From G963674955 sp963674955 (GTDB taxonomy: Bacteria > Desulfobacterota > Desulfovibrionia > Desulfovibrionales > Desulfovibrionaceae): a stretch of 64,000 nt of DNA. Below are positions 60,780 through 64,000 of the stretch, in pieces; position 1 is the stretch's first letter, and every line of letters begins with the position of its first letter. The notes beneath the pieces are model-generated. The model was not told the origin of the DNA. It was given only the letters and a program-made list of their open reading frames with translations, and searched no databases. The stretch spans positions 1,925,861-1,989,860 of the forward strand of contig CAXXKR010000004.1 of assembly GCA_963674955.2 (NCBI GenBank), in the 5' to 3' direction. The translations under genes and the position numbers were made by a program.

Positions 60780-62521
60780 AGCCTTTCGAGCTTGCCCTTT
60801 ATCCTGTCCGGTTCCTTGATCTTGAATTTGAGGGAGTTCTCATAACCCTTGCGGGCCTCCTGGGTAAGTCCCAGCTTTGCGGCGACATCGCCGTAATGCT
60901 CCCAGATGACCGGGTCCTGGTCCACGATGCCCACGGAACGTTTCATGTGAATCCAGGCTTCGTCGTAACGGCCCATCTTGTAATAGACCCAGGCCAGCGA
61001 GTCGACAACGTAGCCGTTGTCCGGATCGCCCTCAAGGGCCTGCTGGATGAGGGTCAGTGCCCGGTCCAGGTCCCTGCCCTGGTCGGCCAGGGTGTAACCC
61101 AGATAGTTCAGGGCTTCCGAGTTGCCCGGGTCCAGGGCGACCACCCGCTCCATGACCTCCAGGGTCCCGGGAACGTCGCCCATCTCGTCCAGCAAAAGCC
61201 CCAGCTGAAAAAGGAGTTCAGTGTCCTCGGGCAGCTTTTCCAGTCCGGCCTCAAGGACCTTTCGCGCCCCGTCCCTGTCCTTGTCCACCATTCTTATGCC
61301 CGCTTCCAGAAGATAGAATCGCGCCCTGGACGGGAAAAGATTCCTGCCCCTGGCTACGGCTTCCAAGGCTTCCGGGGTCCGGCCCAGGGATTGGAGCATC
61401 TGAATCTTGAACAGCAGGGCCTTGCTGAAATGCTTGTCGCTCTCAGGCACCTTGTCCAGAAAGGACATGGCCTTGAGCGGATCGTTCTCGCCCTCGTAGG
61501 CGATGACGGATTTGTAAAAGTAGTACTCCGAAGGCACATGTCCGCCGGCGGCCAAGGCGTCCAGAACGGCCGAGGCCTGCTTAGGATAACCCTCGCTGAT
61601 GAAGGTCACCGCCGACTCCAGAAGAAACGACTTGGTCCCGGGGCCTTCCAGGGCCAAGGTCAGGGCCTTGTTGGGATTCTTGAGCTTGAGGTTCAGGTTG
61701 ATGAGCCTGAGCCTGATTTCCACCCTGGAATCGCCCAGGGAAAAAAGCTTGTCGTAGGTCCGCTCGGCCTCGGCAAAATCCCCGCCGCGTTCATATTGGT
61801 AGGCCAGCTCGGCCCAGGCCTCGATGAATTCGGGGTTCTTCCTAATGGCCTTTTTCAAGGTCTTTATGGCCGTTGTCCGCTTGTTCATGGCGGCTTCGGC
61901 GCGGGCAAAGAGATAGAGGGTGTAGGCGGTTCTGTCCTTTGATTTTATGGCCTTGAGGGCGTCGAAGGACTGCCCGGCCCGGCCCGCCTCCAAAAGCATC
62001 TGGGCCATCCTTTCCCGGACATCCTGATCGTCGGGCTCCAGGCGCAGATAATCGGACAGGGTCAGGGCCGCGTCTTCGGGCCGGTCTTCAACCATGTACG
62101 AGTTGGCCAGAAAAATCGTCAGCGTCCTGTCCTGGGGGTATTCCTTGAGTCCGGCCTTCAGGGTCCGCCGGGCCTCGATTATCTGCTCCTTGTTCCAGAA
62201 CAGGTTGGCCTTCTCGGCGTAAAGCTTGGCCGACGGCTCTATTTCGATGATCCTTTCCAGGGCCGTGGCCGCGATCTTCTGGTGTTCCCTGGCCAAGCTG
62301 ATGATTTCAGGTGAATTGGGAGACATCATGACCAGCCGCTTTATCTCGTTCATCTGATCCTGATAAAGGAGATAATAATAGGAGAGCTGAGCCTCCCTGG
62401 TCATGGGCTGCCTAGACGGCTGAGCGGTTTTTTTCCCGGCGCAACCCGACAAGGCGAAGGATAACGCCAGAAGCAGGCAAAGGGCGGCCATGCATCCCGA
62501 GAATATGTTTTTTCTTTTCAT
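60776..62521 (-). CDS. TPR-repeat lipoprotein
   Basis: The start at 62521 (MKRKNIFSGCMAAL) gives 581 residues with a clean lipoprotein signal (LSFALSGC). The mature protein is a superhelix of tetratricopeptide repeats. These include TLTIFLANSYMVEDRPEDAA, DPGNSEALNYLGYTLADQG and NGYVVDSLAWVYYKMGRYDE. The last, with the DSLGW-like signature, is common in outer-membrane TPR lipoproteins. It probably acts as an envelope scaffold. It lies 42 bases downstream of the sigma-factor gene. Confidence 0.85.
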   Translation of the reverse strand: MKRKNIFSGCMAALCLLLALSFALSGCAGKKTAQPSRQPMTREAQLSYYYLLYQDQMNEIKRLVMMSPNSPEIISLAREHQKIAATALERIIEIEPSAKLYAEKANLFWNKEQIIEARRTLKAGLKEYPQDRTLTIFLANSYMVEDRPEDAALTLSDYLRLEPDDQDVRERMAQMLLEAGRAGQSFDALKAIKSKDRTAYTLYLFARAEAAMNKRTTAIKTLKKAIRKNPEFIEAWAELAYQYERGGDFAEAERTYDKLFSLGDSRVEIRLRLINLNLKLKNPNKALTLALEGPGTKSFLLESAVTFISEGYPKQASAVLDALAAGGHVPSEYYFYKSVIAYEGENDPLKAMSFLDKVPESDKHFSKALLFKIQMLQSLGRTPEALEAVARGRNLFPSRARFYLLEAGIRMVDKDRDGARKVLEAGLEKLPEDTELLFQLGLLLDEMGDVPGTLEVMERVVALDPGNSEALNYLGYTLADQGRDLDRALTLIQQALEGDPDNGYVVDSLAWVYYKMGRYDEAWIHMKRSVGIVDQDPVIWEHYGDVAAKLGLTQEARKGYENSLKFKIKEPDRIKGKLERL

Positions 62522-62563
62522 GAACTTCTCGACAAGGAGTTTACTCATGCGACAAACCATACT

Positions 62564-63556
62564 CTATAACAGCCCCTTTATCCAATCCCTGGAAAAATCC
62601 TGGACGTTCTCGTTCAGGTAATCCTTGATCTTTTCAAGCAGCCGGGCCTCGATCTGCCGGACCCGTTCCCTGGTCACCCCGAAATTCTCGCCTATCTCAC
62701 GCAGGGTCACCGGGGAGTCGGACAAGAGCCTGTTGTTCAGTATCTCGCGCTCCTTGTCATTCAGCGTCGGCTCAATGGCCTTGAGATTGGCCAGCAGCAA
62801 TTCCGAAATCTGGTTCCCGGCAAGGGTCTCCTCCACTCCAGGCCCCAGGGTCGGAAGCATGTCCATCCTCGTGGCATCGGTCTCGTCGCCAAGGGGGGCG
62901 TTCAGGGACATGTCGCCGCCGGACAGCCGCTGATCCATCTCCACAACCTCGGATTCGCTGACATCCAGGCTCTCGGACAGGGCAGAGGTCGTGGGGTCGA
63001 AGCCCATGGACTGCAAGCGCTGCCTTTCCTTGTTCAGGTTGTAGAAGAGCTTGCGCTGGGCCTGGGTGGTTCCGATCTTGACCATGCGCCAGTTGTCCAT
63101 GATGTATTTGAGGATATAGGCCTTGATCCAGAAGGCTGCGTAGTAGGAAAACTTGATGCCCTTTTCCGGGTCGAACTTGCCCACGGCCTTCATCAGGCCG
63201 ACATTGCCCTCCTGGATGAGGTCGAGGAGGTTCTGCATCCAGCGGCGCTGAAAGTCCATGGCGATCTTGACCACCAGCCGCAGGTGAGAGGAAATCAGGC
63301 GAAAGGCCGCGTCCCTGTCGTTGCTGTCCCTGACGCGACGGGCAAGCTCAAATTCCTCTTCGGGTCCAAGAAGAGGAAACCGCGCTATCTCGCGCAGATA
63401 AAGTTGAAGAGGGTCCCTGACGACCACCTCCCCCTTTTTTGGGGGAAAGGCGGGAAGGTTGGCCGGAGTGGCTTTGCCGTTGTCGGCATGCACGGCCCTG
63501 GAAGCCCCGGCTGTCTCTTTGGCGCTGCTGGACGCCTTGTTTTTATTGAGCTTCAT
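62564..63556 (-). CDS. rpoH: RpoH-type sigma factor
   Basis: The 330-residue sigma70-family factor has region 1.2 PLQLYLREIARFPLLGPEEE and region 2 (SSHLRLVVKIAMDFQRRW; LIQEGNVGLMKAVGKFDPEK). Region 2.4 is FSYYAAFWIKAYILKYIMDN, with the RpoH-box-like TTQAQRKLFYNLNKER. Region 4 ends in a helix-turn-helix (LREIGENFGVTRERVRQIE). I prefer the start at 63556 (MKLNKNKASS), although its ribosome binding site is poor. The upstream start at 63613 is possible. It would direct heat-shock transcription. Confidence 0.88.
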   Translation of the reverse strand: MKLNKNKASSSAKETAGASRAVHADNGKATPANLPAFPPKKGEVVVRDPLQLYLREIARFPLLGPEEEFELARRVRDSNDRDAAFRLISSHLRLVVKIAMDFQRRWMQNLLDLIQEGNVGLMKAVGKFDPEKGIKFSYYAAFWIKAYILKYIMDNWRMVKIGTTQAQRKLFYNLNKERQRLQSMGFDPTTSALSESLDVSESEVVEMDQRLSGGDMSLNAPLGDETDATRMDMLPTLGPGVEETLAGNQISELLLANLKAIEPTLNDKEREILNNRLLSDSPVTLREIGENFGVTRERVRQIEARLLEKIKDYLNENVQDFSRDWIKGLL

Positions 63557-63690
63557 TAATATATAGGGAAGGCGGGAAGACCCGCCGCTGTTTCTGAGTT
63601 CATCCGAATGCATAGCCTATAATGTTTAACCGACGTTTACAACGCTTTTCAAGGAAGGGAACCCGGACAGACAAAAAGCGCATATTGTTG

Positions 63691-63725
63691 TTGACCCACT
63701 TGCTATATTGATATATCTTGATATA
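63691..63725 (+). promoter_or_regulatory. metH promoter with overlapping TATATC-TT-GATATA dyad
   Basis: A -35 box TTGACC at 63691-63696 pairs with TATCTT at 63714-63719 (17-base spacing). A perfect 6-bp palindrome, TATATC-TT-GATATA (63712-63725), covers the -10 region, as a repressor operator would. An ArsR-type regulator of methionine-cycle genes such as SahR, described in Desulfovibrionales, is a candidate. I could not verify the match to its motif. Confidence 0.45.
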
Positions 63726-63817
63726 AGAATATTTGCCAAAAGGAACAACAAGCCCCTTTGCCCCGCCCTTGTTGGCGCGAAGGCCCGGGTGTACGAAAGG
63801 ATACAGGGAGAAGAGAC

Positions 63818-64000
63818 ATGCCTGATTTTCGCAAGGCGCTGGCCGACGACCGCGTGTATATAGTTGACGGAGGATATGGAACACTTTTGCAGCAGCGCGG
63901 ACTGCCTCCGGGCCTGTCGCCCGAGATGTTCGGGCTCAAGTCGCCGGAAGTGGTCAGGGGCGTCCATGACGACTACATCAAGGCCGGGGCCAAGGTCCTG
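63818..64000 (+). CDS. metH: Methionine synthase, N-terminal fragment (truncated by window end)
   Basis: The reading frame starts MPDFRKALADDRVYIVDGGY with GGGAGAAG upstream. It continues with GTLLQQRGLPPGLSPEMFGL and an open frame to the window end. The DGGYGTLLQQ segment is the start of the homocysteine-methyltransferase domain. The full protein lies beyond 64000. It is divergent from rpoH, with a promoter and operator-like dyad between. Confidence 0.82.
   Translation, partial: MPDFRKALADDRVYIVDGGYGTLLQQRGLPPGLSPEMFGLKSPEVVRGVHDDYIKAGAKVL

Noticed and set aside
1..64000. CRISPR arrays, tRNA or rRNA genes
   Set aside because: No regular repeat-spacer array was seen, and no tRNA T-arm motif with matching acceptor stem was found by eye. 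A covariance search would be decisive.

Overview
The window looks like a chromosomal segment from a sulfate-reducing member of the Desulfovibrionales (Desulfovibrio/Pseudodesulfovibrio type). The main evidence is a complete hmc operon: a multihaem cytochrome c, an iron-sulfur subunit, NrfD-like and NarI-like membrane subunits, a 43-residue HmcD and a CCG-domain subunit. It is followed by Rrf1-type receivers and an Rrf2 regulator. Most of the DNA is GC-rich. About 11.8-13.8 kb and 14.7-14.9 kb are clearly AT-rich and look foreign.

Layout. (1) 0-11.8 kb, all on the minus strand: an exopolysaccharide/O-antigen operon. In transcription order it holds an initiating sugar-phosphate transferase, a 51-residue membrane protein, a Wza-like export lipoprotein, a Wzc/GumC-like chain-length protein (frameshifted), two left-handed beta-helix acyltransferases, a Wzx flippase, a Wzy/ligase-like polymerase, a GT4 and two GT2 enzymes, and a partial unknown gene. 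(2) 11.8-14.9 kb: an AT-rich two-gene module (a possible replication-initiator-like protein and a zinc-ribbon protein) that abuts a decapitated, frameshifted comM. (3) 14.9-36.2 kb: housekeeping and accessory genes, namely a PACE efflux protein, a PAS kinase, a HAD phosphatase, an AMIN amidase, APS kinase, YitT, a SAM hydrolase, cobS, an S49 peptidase, two GT4 enzymes, a diguanylate cyclase, the queuosine-precursor transporter, a SPOR protein, argS, fabD and copA. (4) 36.5-49.4 kb: the hmc operon and its regulators, including a sensor kinase with two haem c motifs in its periplasmic domain, a receiver-PAS-PAS kinase, two Rrf1-like receivers and a tandem Usp protein. (5) 50.1-52.4 kb: a CopZ-like protein, selD and a DUF6125-like Cys-rich protein. 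selD carries an in-frame UGA at the active-site position, followed by a SECIS-like hairpin. (6) 52.4-64 kb: pgeF, 5-FTHF cyclo-ligase, a metallophosphoesterase, rlmH, rsmG, radA, transketolase (frameshifted), rpiB, two lipoproteins, rpoH and the start of metH.

How the parts work together. The Hmc complex is a transmembrane conduit linking periplasmic multihaem cytochrome (hydrogen-derived electrons) to a cytoplasmic-facing CCG subunit. Its downstream genes form a signalling cassette, and one kinase in it could sense redox directly through covalent haem. Upstream of hmcA lie three dyads, one of them close to the probable promoter. Three single-base frameshifts (the chain-length gene, comM and tkt) either reflect homopolymer-type sequencing errors or are real. 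In comM the gene is already broken, so the frameshift may be real decay.
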